A DNA stretch of 8,727 bases from an uncultured Treponema sp. (GTDB lineage: Bacteria > Spirochaetota > Spirochaetia > Treponematales > Treponemataceae). The stretch lies in assembly GCA_946611835.1 (NCBI GenBank), contig CAMOEE010000105.1, positions 1 to 8,727 on the forward strand. Reading direction: 5' to 3'. Shown here piece after piece: positions 1-6,243 of the stretch. The first letter of the stretch is position 1; each line of letters begins with the position of its first letter. Below the pieces are notes generated by a model that was given only the letters and a program-made list of their open reading frames with translations, had not been told where the DNA came from and did no database searches. Position numbers and translations under genes: made by a program.

Positions 1-326
1 CCAGCGTCCTTTCTCTTAATGATGTCTGGTATTCCGGAGATGACAGCGATCATCTTTCAATCGGGGACTCAATCGAGTCTCCCCAGAGCCTTAATCCAGA
101 TGTTCAGGTGGAGCGGGAAGAAATACGAAAAGTTATCATTCAGGCGATTAACGAACTGCCCGAAAAAGAAAAGATGGTCATCGTCCTTTACTACCATGAG
201 GATTTGACCTTCAAGGAAATTGGTCAGGTTCTTGATGTCTCTGAGTCACGAATTTCCCAGCTTCATTCAACTGCGAACCTTCATCTTCGTGCAAAACTCA
301 CTAATTTCAGAAAAGGAATTTTCTAA
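1..326 (+). CDS. fliA: RNA polymerase sigma-28 factor, FliA/WhiG/SigD family (3' part only)
   Basis: This is the C-terminal part of a flagellar sigma factor. The 5' end lies outside the window, the first full codon is at position 3, and 107 residues remain before the TAA. Visible residues 1-35 are an acidic linker (WYSGDDSD, DSIESPQS, NPDVQVEREE). Residues 45-100 form region 4: the helix with INELPEKEK and VLYYHEDLT, then the helix-turn-helix EIGQVLDVSESRISQLHS that reads the -35 element. In this family the protein directs RNA polymerase to late flagellar and chemotaxis promoters. The neighbouring FapA and SwrB-like genes support a flagellar identity over a general stress factor such as SigB/SigF. 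An internal GTG at 108 begins an open frame but lies in the middle of the conserved domain and is not a start. The symbol fliA is by family; whiG or sigD would be equivalent. Confidence 0.9.
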   Translation, partial: SVLSLNDVWYSGDDSDHLSIGDSIESPQSLNPDVQVEREEIRKVIIQAINELPEKEKMVIVLYYHEDLTFKEIGQVLDVSESRISQLHSTANLHLRAKLTNFRKGIF

Positions 327-331
327 TTCTT

Positions 332-2296
332 ATGATCACGCTTGATACGATTCGCAAGGACATGGCGGAGCTTCTCCAAAAAGACAAGGACATTCACTTT
401 ATCGAGGTCCGTGCCGACAGCCTTGATGAAGCTCTTGCCGATGCCGCAGTGCAGTTTGACACAAGAATCGCAAACCTTGAGTACGAGGTCGTTGAGCGTG
501 GTTTTGACGGCTTTATGGGAATCGCAAAGAAACCCTGGTGCCTCAAAATATATCAGAACCCTGAGCTGGTAAAGAAAGTCGTTGTTGGAAAGAATGGCGA
601 GGTTATTTCTTCCGAAGAAGAAGAAGAAGTCGATCGCATTACATCAAAGGACGGCTCTTTCTATATCCATCATTTTGGCAACGAAATCATGCTCAAAGTC
701 GAGCTTCCGATTGGAGAGGGCAAGCCTGTTACGGCAGAGCCAGTTCTTGAGGACCTTAACCGCCCGGATACCAAGAAGTTTGACGAGAATCTTGTCCGCT
801 CGCTGGTCGCTTCCGGAACTAATGGTGAATATCAATCTATCGGTGAATATAATCACGAGCCTTCAGCAGACGCTATTTTTGTCATTGACATCTCAAGTGA
901 CGAAATGAAGGCGACTGCGACCATAAATCCGCCCTCCCTTGGTGGTGCGGACATCACGGTCGAGCAGATAAAGAGTGCCCTTACTCAGCAGGGTGTTGTC
1001 GCCGGTATCTCAGACGAGAAAATTCAGGCCCTGGTAGATAAGCCTGCATATAACGAGCCTGTTGTCGTTGCCGAGGCCCTTCTTCCTGTAGACGGAAAGG
1101 ACGCTTACATAACATACAATTTTGAGACAGACCGCTCTAAAATCCGGGCCAAACAGGCCGCAAACGGTCAGGTTGATTTTAAGGAACTTAACCTGATTCA
1201 GAATGTCGTTGAGGGACAGCCCCTGGCGCAAAAGGTGCTTGCCCAGCAGGGAAAGGCCGGAAAGACTCTCTATGGCCGTTATCTCGAGGCAAAAAACGGA
1301 AGGGATGTTCCTATCCCTCTCGGAAAAAATGTAACCGTAGACAAGGACGGACGAACGGTTCTCGCTTCATGTAACGGTCAGGTTCTCCTTATTAATGATA
1401 AAATCTGCGTTGAGCCAATCATGGAAGTCGATGGAGTCAATATCAAGACCGGAAACATCACCTTCCTTGGCACTGTCATCGTTAAGGGAGCGGTTGAAGA
1501 CGGATTCAATGTCAAGGCTTCCGGCAATATAGAGGTTTCTGGTACTGTAGGAAAATGTACCCTTGAGTCCGACGGAGATATTATCGTTTCATCGGGAATT
1601 ATCGGCCGTGACGAGGGTAAGATTGTCTGCGGAGGCTCTCTCTGGGCAAAATTTATACAGAACACGAGCGTTCAGGTCGAGGAAAATGTAATAGTAACCG
1701 ACTCAATAATGAACAGCGAGGTTTCTGCTCAAAAGAAGATTATTCTCAACGGAAAGCGTGCGCAGATTACCGGCGGAAATGTGTTTGCCACTGAGTGTGT
1801 GATAGCAAAGAACATCGGCTCCGAGGGTGGCGGTACGGAGACTGTCATTTCCGTAGGCTTCGATCCGAGGGCCAAAAAGCGCCTTGAGGAGCTTCTTGAG
1901 ATGCAGAACAACAATATCAAGACCCTCGACGACCTTGAGCTTAACATCGCAACCCTCGAGAATATGAAGAAGGTACGAAAATCACTTCCAAAAGAAAAGG
2001 AAGAGAGCCTTTTAAATCTCAACGAGCAGAAAAACGAGATTATCGCAGAGAACGCTGAGTACAACGATGAAATCGAAAAGATTCAGTCCCGCCTGCGTGA
2101 GCTGAAGAATATCGGTAAGGTCTATGTGTCAGGTACCGTCTATTCTGGCGTAAAGATTTTTGTTCGTGACGAAAAGGACGAAATCAGGGCTGATACCAAG
2201 AATCTTATTTTCTTCTACGAGAACGGATTTGTCCGTCGGGGAAAATACGAGCAGCCTGTTCTTGATGACATTAAGGGACCGGAGGGATACAGCTAA
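332..2296 (+). CDS. fapA: FapA / DUF342 family flagellar assembly protein with Jag_N-like N-terminal domain
   Basis: This 654-residue protein has several parts. Residues about 22-75 resemble a Jag_N domain (VRADSLDEALADAA, GFDGFMGIAKKPW). A low-complexity glutamate stretch lies near 95-99. A FapA/DUF342 N-terminal domain spans roughly 180-345 (PPSLGGADITVEQIK, LPVDGKDAYITY, VVEGQPLAQKV, GKAGKTLYG). The repetitive beta-helix core spans about 345-510 (VDGVNIKTGNI, GAVEDGFNVKASGNIEVSG, GGSLWAKFIQN, NSEVSAQKKI, NIGSEGGGTETVISVG). A coiled coil lies at about 512-595, then a short beta tail (GTVYSGVKIFVRD). Vibrio FapA is linked to flagellar assembly; the biochemical role in spirochaetes is unclear. 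The ATG is 5 bp after the sigma stop. Its nearest Shine-Dalgarno (AAGGA, 313-317) is about 14 nt upstream, longer than ideal, so coupling to the upstream gene is likely. No signal peptide is visible, so it is probably cytoplasmic. Confidence 0.88.
   Translation: MITLDTIRKDMAELLQKDKDIHFIEVRADSLDEALADAAVQFDTRIANLEYEVVERGFDGFMGIAKKPWCLKIYQNPELVKKVVVGKNGEVISSEEEEEVDRITSKDGSFYIHHFGNEIMLKVELPIGEGKPVTAEPVLEDLNRPDTKKFDENLVRSLVASGTNGEYQSIGEYNHEPSADAIFVIDISSDEMKATATINPPSLGGADITVEQIKSALTQQGVVAGISDEKIQALVDKPAYNEPVVVAEALLPVDGKDAYITYNFETDRSKIRAKQAANGQVDFKELNLIQNVVEGQPLAQKVLAQQGKAGKTLYGRYLEAKNGRDVPIPLGKNVTVDKDGRTVLASCNGQVLLINDKICVEPIMEVDGVNIKTGNITFLGTVIVKGAVEDGFNVKASGNIEVSGTVGKCTLESDGDIIVSSGIIGRDEGKIVCGGSLWAKFIQNTSVQVEENVIVTDSIMNSEVSAQKKIILNGKRAQITGGNVFATECVIAKNIGSEGGGTETVISVGFDPRAKKRLEELLEMQNNNIKTLDDLELNIATLENMKKVRKSLPKEKEESLLNLNEQKNEIIAENAEYNDEIEKIQSRLRELKNIGKVYVSGTVYSGVKIFVRDEKDEIRADTKNLIFFYENGFVRRGKYEQPVLDDIKGPEGYS
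2281..2285 (+). promoter_or_regulatory. Shine-Dalgarno site for the 111-residue gene
   Basis: GGAGG lies 10 nt before the ATG at 2296 and inside the last codons of the FapA gene. It supports this ATG, which shares one base with the upstream stop (TAATG). Confidence 0.7.
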
Positions 2297-2631
2297 TGGG
2301 TCTTTCTCCGCTTGACCTTCAGACAATGTATGCGAACATGAACAATGTCGCTCGTCTCGCTTCTCACCAGCAGCAGGGAGTGGTTCTTGCCCAGCAGCTT
2401 CAGGAGTCCAGGATTATCCAGCAGAACGCTGAAAAAGCCGCACAGGTTCATAAGGCCGCCGACAATGACGCAAAATCTACCGGGATCAATGACGAGGGAA
2501 GTCAGGGGGGCGGAGCCTGGTCTGGCGGCAGAAACAAAAAAAAGCAGGCTGATGACGGAAATCAGGAACAGAAAAAAGAATCCGAAATCCGTGAGTCCTA
2601 TCTTGGCAGGCACATAAACATAGAAAGGTAA
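2296..2631 (+). CDS. Small polar hypothetical protein of the flagellar cluster
   Basis: This 111-residue protein has no recognised enzymatic motif. Residues 1-60 are predicted helical and rich in Gln, Ala and Met (LSPLDLQTMYANMNNVARL, then QQQ, AQQLQES). Residues 60-100 are a disordered stretch of Gly, Asn, Lys and Glu (GGGAWSGGRNKKK, QEQKKESE). A short conserved-looking tail, SYLGRHINIER, follows. There is no membrane segment or signal peptide. The start overlaps the FapA stop by one base and has a strong Shine-Dalgarno, and the stop is 5 bp before the next start, so it is a genuine operon member. From memory, treponemes carry a similar small gene at this position after the FapA gene. Its function is unknown; a helper or adaptor for the FapA or SwrB-like neighbour is only a guess. 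It contains runs of six G (2505-2510) and eight A (2536-2543). Confidence 0.75.
   Translation: MGLSPLDLQTMYANMNNVARLASHQQQGVVLAQQLQESRIIQQNAEKAAQVHKAADNDAKSTGINDEGSQGGGAWSGGRNKKKQADDGNQEQKKESEIRESYLGRHINIER
2622..2627 (+). promoter_or_regulatory. Shine-Dalgarno site for the SwrB-like gene
   Basis: GAAAGG lies 9 nt upstream of the ATG at 2637, within the last codons of the preceding gene. It fixes the start that places the hydrophobic segment at the extreme N-terminus. Confidence 0.55.
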
Positions 2632-2636
2632 ATCTG

Positions 2637-3386
2637 ATGATAGTTGTTTTTATTGCGGCATTCTTTTGTGTCCTTAATATCAGCCTTTGGGTTGCTCTTT
2701 TTTTGAAATTCAAAAAGATTTTTTCCACGGACGACATCATCAGTTCGACCCGGGATGAGATGAACAGTATGATTGCTGACATCAACCGAAACGCCGGACG
2801 GAACATAGAGCTTATCGAGGATAAAATCAAGCAGCTTAAAGTTATTGTAGCTGAGGCTGACAGGCATGTGGAACTTGCCCGTCGTGAAATTGAGTTGCAG
2901 AAGGCAAATTTCTCATACCAGCAGAAAATAGACTCGGCTATGCAGGCAAAAAAAGGAAGGCCGTCTTCTCCTTCCGGGATTTCTGGCAGGGCTGCCCGGC
3001 AGTATCTTCGCACTCAGAACATTTCTGCGGGCTTGCAGTCTTCCAATGCTTATGAGCTGACCGACGAGGGCAGTCGTCATGCCCGTCCTGCCCCAGCGAA
3101 TCAGGGTGATTTGTTTGAACAGGCTGAGGCGGAGGATTCAAGGCGGATTGTCTCTGATACTGGAACTACTTTCACCGTTGAGTCAGACGGCTCTTCTTAT
3201 GCATCTGTTCCTGTGATTGGCGGAAATGTCACATATGCCGATGACCCGATTCATCCGCAGAAAAAATTCGGGCAGCTTGTCCGTGATCTGAATATGGCCG
3301 GACATTCTGTTGAGGAGATTGCCCGTGAGCTTGACAGCTCAATCACAGAGGTTCAGCTGGTCCTTGACATGGATATGGGCTTCTGA
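2637..3386 (+). CDS. Membrane-anchored coiled-coil protein with C-terminal HTH-like tail, SwrB-like
   Basis: This is a 249-residue protein. Residues 2-23 are one hydrophobic helix (VVFIAAFFCVLNISLWVALFL) followed by lysines, which fits an N-terminal anchor with the body in the cytoplasm. Residues about 35-100 are a charged coiled coil (MNSMIADINRNAG, ELIEDKIKQLKVIV, VELARREIELQK). Residues 100-205 are a low-complexity linker. Residues 209-246 form a compact helix-turn-helix-like end (VRDLNMAGHSVEEIARELDSSITEVQLVLDM). This layout matches SwrB and the DUF6115/DUF2802-type proteins. In B. subtilis, swrB lies directly after sigD at the end of the fla/che operon and promotes activation of the flagellar export apparatus. 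Here the gene likewise ends an operon begun by the sigma-28 gene. Orthology is inferred from layout and context only, since these tails are short. Its 3' end overlaps the convergent J-domain gene by 34 bp. Confidence 0.75.
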   Translation: MIVVFIAAFFCVLNISLWVALFLKFKKIFSTDDIISSTRDEMNSMIADINRNAGRNIELIEDKIKQLKVIVAEADRHVELARREIELQKANFSYQQKIDSAMQAKKGRPSSPSGISGRAARQYLRTQNISAGLQSSNAYELTDEGSRHARPAPANQGDLFEQAEAEDSRRIVSDTGTTFTVESDGSSYASVPVIGGNVTYADDPIHPQKKFGQLVRDLNMAGHSVEEIARELDSSITEVQLVLDMDMGF

Positions 3387-3799
3387 TTTTTGCTCTCCTC
3401 GTACCATTTTTCAACGGTCTTCCATTCCCTTAAAAGCCGCTCAGTTTTTTCTTTTGCCACTTTTTGGAGTACAGAATTTGAGTTCCGCCTGTCCGGATGG
3501 TAGTACATAAGTTTTTCCCGGTAGATTTTCTTTGCGCTGTCAAAGTCGGCCTCCTCGCTGATTCCTATGAAATCAAAGGCTGATTTAACGGTGTCGGGTA
3601 TTGCCTGAACTTTTGTTTTTGAAAAAGCAGGATTAGACTTCGAGCTCTGTCCTCCTGTCTTTTCTTCGGCTCTTTCTTCTTTTTGTGGAGATTCTTCTTC
3701 TCTGGAAAAAAAATCAGGGGAATCTGCCTTGTTTTCAGGAAGTTCTCCTGTCTCAAGAACTTCGCTCAGCAAATCCCCCAGCTTGTCGAACATTGACAT
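3353..3799 (-). CDS. Short J-domain (DnaJ-like) protein
   Basis: This 148-residue protein has its J domain at the C-terminal end, about residues 74-133. The domain has the helix II segment DFDSAKKIYREKLMYY, the diagnostic HPD loop at 101-103, and helix III around KVAKEKTERLLREW. Such domains stimulate the ATPase of an Hsp70 partner (DnaK family). It lacks the Gly/Phe region, zinc-finger and substrate-binding domains of true DnaJ, so it is a specialised co-chaperone. Residues 1-18 are a predicted helix (MFDKLGDLLSEVLETGE). Residues 19-65 are a disordered stretch rich in Glu, Lys and Ser. The start is 5 bp after the glgC stop without a clear Shine-Dalgarno, so coupling to glgC is likely. A second ATG is the third codon (3793) and is equally possible. 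The last eleven codons or so lie opposite the end of the SwrB-like gene. Confidence 0.82.
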   Translation of the reverse strand: MSMFDKLGDLLSEVLETGELPENKADSPDFFSREEESPQKEERAEEKTGGQSSKSNPAFSKTKVQAIPDTVKSAFDFIGISEEADFDSAKKIYREKLMYYHPDRRNSNSVLQKVAKEKTERLLREWKTVEKWYEESKNQKPISMSRTS

Positions 3800-3804
3800 G
3801 AAAA

Positions 3805-5115
3805 TTAGATTACGGTTCCTGACGGAATTACAGAGCCTTTTCGGATAACGATGATTCCGTCTGAGCTGTAGAAGCTTACGCCGTTTTCGAGCTTGTTTTC
3901 TCCGTCTGGGTAAGCTTTGCCGTCAACATTGATTCGGACATTGTCGCCGATGGCTGCGTCCTTGTCTATGATTGCCTTTGCAATCTTGCAGTTCTTTCCG
4001 ATGCCGATGTTCGGACGGCCTGCCTTTGCGTTTTCGGCCTTTGTCTCATCGTTCTCGTAGAAATCGGCACCCATGGTGATGACACCGTTAAGCTCACTTC
4101 CTTCGCTGAGGATTGTTCGGACTCCGACAACAGATTTCGTTACGGCCTTTGCGTTTGAAATCATGCAGCCTTCTGCAAGGATGCTGTTCTCGATGTGAGG
4201 AGCACCGTTGATTTTTGGCGGCGGCAGGTTTCGCATATGGGTGTAAATAGGTGCGTCTGCGTCGTAGAAGTTGAAGGGCGGAATATCGTTAGTGAGGTCC
4301 AGGGTTGAGTTGTAGAAGCTGCGGATTGTACCGATGTCTTCCCAATAGCCGTTGAAAATGTATGAGTTGACCTTTTTGCTCTTGATTGAGCGCGGAATGA
4401 TTTCCTTTCCGAAGTCGGTGAAGTCGTTGTCCAGGGCTTCTTCCATTGTTTTTGCGTTGAAGATGTAGATACCCATTGAGGCAAGGTATTCTTTTTCGGC
4501 CGGTAAATCGCCACGGGCGTTTGCAGGAATCTTCCAGTTGCCGCTCTTGAGGACATCGACTGATGGTTTTTCGATGAATTCGGTGATTGCCTGCTTTGAG
4601 TCAATCTTCATGATGCCGAAACCTGTCGCATCCCGCTCGTTGACGGCTGTTGTGGCGATTGTGATGTCGGCTCCGCTCTTGATGTGGCTGTCCATGAAAG
4701 CCTTGAGGTCCATGCGGTAGAGCTGGTCGCCTGAAAGGATGATGTAGTGGGTCGGGTTCTGTGATTTGAAGTGGATGAAGTTCTTTCGTACTGCGTCTGC
4801 CGTTCCCTCAAACCAGCCTGAGTGCTCCAGAGTCTGCTCGGCGGCAAGAATCTCGACGAAACCCTTTGAGAAGCGGTCGAAATTATATGAATTTGTGATG
4901 TGATGGTGCAATGAGGCTGAGTTGAACTGGGTGAGAAGGTAAATCTTCCTGTAGCCTGAGTTGATGCAGTTTGAGATTGGAATGTCTACGATTCGGTATT
5001 TGCCGCCGAAAGGTACGGCTGGTTTTGATCTTTCTTTTGTAAGAGGGTAGAGTCGTGTTCCCTTGCCACCACCAAGGATGATTGCCAAAACACGAGGTTC
5101 TGTTGAATTTGCCAT
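3805..5115 (-). CDS. glgC: Glucose-1-phosphate adenylyltransferase (ADP-glucose pyrophosphorylase)
   Basis: GlgC makes ADP-glucose from ATP and glucose 1-phosphate, the committed step of bacterial glycogen synthesis. It is 436 residues, full length for the family. It shows the nucleotide-binding loop GGGKGTRLYPLT (15-26), GGKYRIVDIPISNCINSG (37-54), WFEGTADAVR (101-110) and LSGDQLYRMD (127-136), with the catalytic Asp at 130. The sugar-phosphate-binding FIEKP is at 180-184 and YWEDIGT at 257-263. A left-handed beta-helix domain follows from about 300 and ends in PSGTVI. The wording throughout, including the C-terminal PSGTVI, is closer to the cyanobacterial/plant small-subunit type than to the enteric type. 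This suggests, but does not prove, 3-phosphoglycerate/phosphate control rather than fructose-1,6-bisphosphate. No glgA or glgB is adjacent; its operon partner is the J-domain gene. Confidence 0.96.
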   Translation of the reverse strand: MANSTEPRVLAIILGGGKGTRLYPLTKERSKPAVPFGGKYRIVDIPISNCINSGYRKIYLLTQFNSASLHHHITNSYNFDRFSKGFVEILAAEQTLEHSGWFEGTADAVRKNFIHFKSQNPTHYIILSGDQLYRMDLKAFMDSHIKSGADITIATTAVNERDATGFGIMKIDSKQAITEFIEKPSVDVLKSGNWKIPANARGDLPAEKEYLASMGIYIFNAKTMEEALDNDFTDFGKEIIPRSIKSKKVNSYIFNGYWEDIGTIRSFYNSTLDLTNDIPPFNFYDADAPIYTHMRNLPPPKINGAPHIENSILAEGCMISNAKAVTKSVVGVRTILSEGSELNGVITMGADFYENDETKAENAKAGRPNIGIGKNCKIAKAIIDKDAAIGDNVRINVDGKAYPDGENKLENGVSFYSSDGIIVIRKGSVIPSGTVI

Positions 5116-5121
5116 AATTTG

Positions 5122-5126
5122 CTCCT
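5122..5126 (-). promoter_or_regulatory. Shine-Dalgarno site of glgC
   Basis: On the minus strand AGGAG lies 6 nt before the ATG at 5115. It is the strongest such site in the divergent region and fixes the glgC start. Confidence 0.8.
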
Positions 5127-5166
5127 AATATAAATATAAGTTTAAATTTTTTTTCTTTATTTTACT

Positions 5167-5195
5167 ATAATAAACCTAAAGAAAGCAGATTGCAA
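5167..5195 (-). promoter_or_regulatory. Sigma-70-type promoter of glgC
   Basis: Reading the minus strand, the -35 box is TTGCAA (5195-5190). A 17-bp spacer follows, then the -10 box TATTAT (5172-5167). Transcription would start near 5160, giving an AT-rich leader of about 45 nt with the AGGAG site near its end. The boxes are one or two bases from consensus each and the spacing is optimal. This is a prediction from sequence only. Confidence 0.65.
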
Positions 5196-5229
5196 ATTGT
5201 TTTTTCAGGAATTTTTCAATTAGTTGCAA
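5190..5229. repeat. Interrupted inverted repeat between divergent glgC and phoH promoters
   Basis: The left arm TTGCAAATTG (5190-5199) is mirrored by the right arm CAATTAGTTGCAA (5217-5229). The right arm has three extra bases (TAG or equivalent) between CAAT and TTGCAA. The outer TTGCAA of each arm is itself palindromic and coincides with the -35 box of the promoter on that side. The repeat could be a regulator site or simply the by-product of two similar -35 boxes in AT-rich DNA. Confidence 0.45.
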
Positions 5230-5252
5230 GAATCTGATTTTAGGGATACAAT
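5224..5252 (+). promoter_or_regulatory. Sigma-70-type promoter of the phoH operon
   Basis: The -35 box TTGCAA (5224-5229), a 17-bp spacer and the -10 box TACAAT (5247-5252) form a well-spaced promoter. The expected first base of RNA is about 5258-5260, which coincides with the GTG start codon of phoH at 5260. The operon message may therefore have no 5' leader. No other convincing promoter for the operon is visible in the 144-bp gap. Confidence 0.6.
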
Positions 5253-5259
5253 AAATTAA

Positions 5260-6243
5260 GTGAATTCTGAATATACTATTGTGCTTTCGGACGGCGACCT
5301 GCTATCCCGTGTATGCGGCACAAATGACAGCAATTTGAAACTCATAGAAAAGCACATCGGCGTTCCTGTATTCACGCGTGGCAATGAAATTTCCATTGAT
5401 GAGGATGACCCTCATATTCAGCAGGAATTCAAGTTCATCATTGACCGGATCGTAGACGAAATATCTGATTCCGGCGAATCATCCTCTGATTTAATCCATT
5501 CGATCCTGAACACCGGCTTTGTCCGTGGAGTTCTTGACACTGATTTTGATGCCGGCCGCTATGCAATCTCAATTCCCGGGGCAACACGAAAAATCTATCC
5601 TAAAACAAGAAATCAGTCCGAGCTTATAAAGGCCTTCCGGAAAAATGACATAGTTTTTGCAGAGGGGCCTGCTGGAAGCGGTAAGACTTTCCTTGCCGTG
5701 GCGGAGGCTTTGAGTCTCGTGCTTTCTAAAAAAGTAAATTCCATAGTGCTTACCCGTCCTGTCGTTGAGGCGGGGGAGAGCCTTGGTTTTTTGCCGGGCG
5801 ACCTTGAGGACAAGATAAATCCTTATTTGAGGCCTCTCTATGACTCAATGAGCGCTTGTTTGCCTCGTGAAATAGTGCATAAGCTGACTGAAAATGGTAT
5901 TATAGAAGTCGCGCCTCTCGCTTATATGAGGGGACGAACTCTTAATAACTGCGCCGTAATCCTTGACGAGGCGCAGAATACTACGGCAGAGCAGATGAAG
6001 ATGTTCCTTACCCGCATGGGGGAGAACTCAAAGCTCTTCATAACCGGAGATACTACACAAATCGACCTTCCGAAGAGGATTACCTCGGGCCTTGTTCACG
6101 CTATGAGAATTCTGGGAGAAATCCCGGAAATCAGCATGGTGCGTCTTTCAGGCGACGATGTTGTCCGTTTTTCTCTGGTCAGAAAAATTGTTCAGGCTTA
6201 CTCTGTCAATGAGCAGCTTAACGAACAAGAGGTAAGAAAATGA
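5260..6243 (+). CDS. phoH: PhoH family ATPase (YbeZ-like)
   Basis: This 327-residue PhoH-family P-loop ATPase is of YbeZ length. Residues about 5-60 match the family N-terminus (LLSRVCGTNDSNLKLIEKHIG, VFTRGNEISI). A Q-type motif NQSELIKAF lies at 118-126. Walker A is GPAGSGKT (136-143), followed by TRPVVEAGESLGFLPG. Walker B is AVILDEAQN (232-240), with the sensor GDTTQIDLP at 263-271. YbeZ is the ATPase partner of YbeY in RNA metabolism in E. coli, and ybeY lies two genes downstream. The start is GTG at 5260. A stop codon directly precedes it in frame, and the homology begins within the first ten residues, so a much later start is unlikely. No Shine-Dalgarno is at normal spacing; AGGG (5242-5245) is 14 nt away. 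The stop overlaps the next start by four bases (ATGA). Confidence 0.93.
   Translation: MNSEYTIVLSDGDLLSRVCGTNDSNLKLIEKHIGVPVFTRGNEISIDEDDPHIQQEFKFIIDRIVDEISDSGESSSDLIHSILNTGFVRGVLDTDFDAGRYAISIPGATRKIYPKTRNQSELIKAFRKNDIVFAEGPAGSGKTFLAVAEALSLVLSKKVNSIVLTRPVVEAGESLGFLPGDLEDKINPYLRPLYDSMSACLPREIVHKLTENGIIEVAPLAYMRGRTLNNCAVILDEAQNTTAEQMKMFLTRMGENSKLFITGDTTQIDLPKRITSGLVHAMRILGEIPEISMVRLSGDDVVRFSLVRKIVQAYSVNEQLNEQEVRK
6228..6232 (+). promoter_or_regulatory. Shine-Dalgarno site of the 7TM-HD gene
   Basis: AGAGG lies 7 nt before the ATG at 6240, inside the end of phoH. It supports the start that overlaps the phoH stop. Confidence 0.55.

Noticed and set aside
108..326. Separate 72-residue gene starting at the GTG at 108
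   Set aside because: The reading frame is open back to the window edge and the GTG lies in the region 3-4 linker of the sigma factor, so it is an internal codon.
2486..3013. Open frame of 175 codons on the minus strand across the SwrB-like and small hypothetical genes
   Set aside because: It is antisense to two well-supported operon genes, is rich in Cys, Ser and Arg without any domain, and has no promoter or Shine-Dalgarno context.
3326..3341. Perfect 6-bp inverted repeat TGAGCT / AGCTCA with a 4-base loop just beyond the J-domain stop
   Set aside because: It is too short and has no T-run on either strand. It lies in the HTH-like coding region of the convergent gene, so it is not a convincing terminator.
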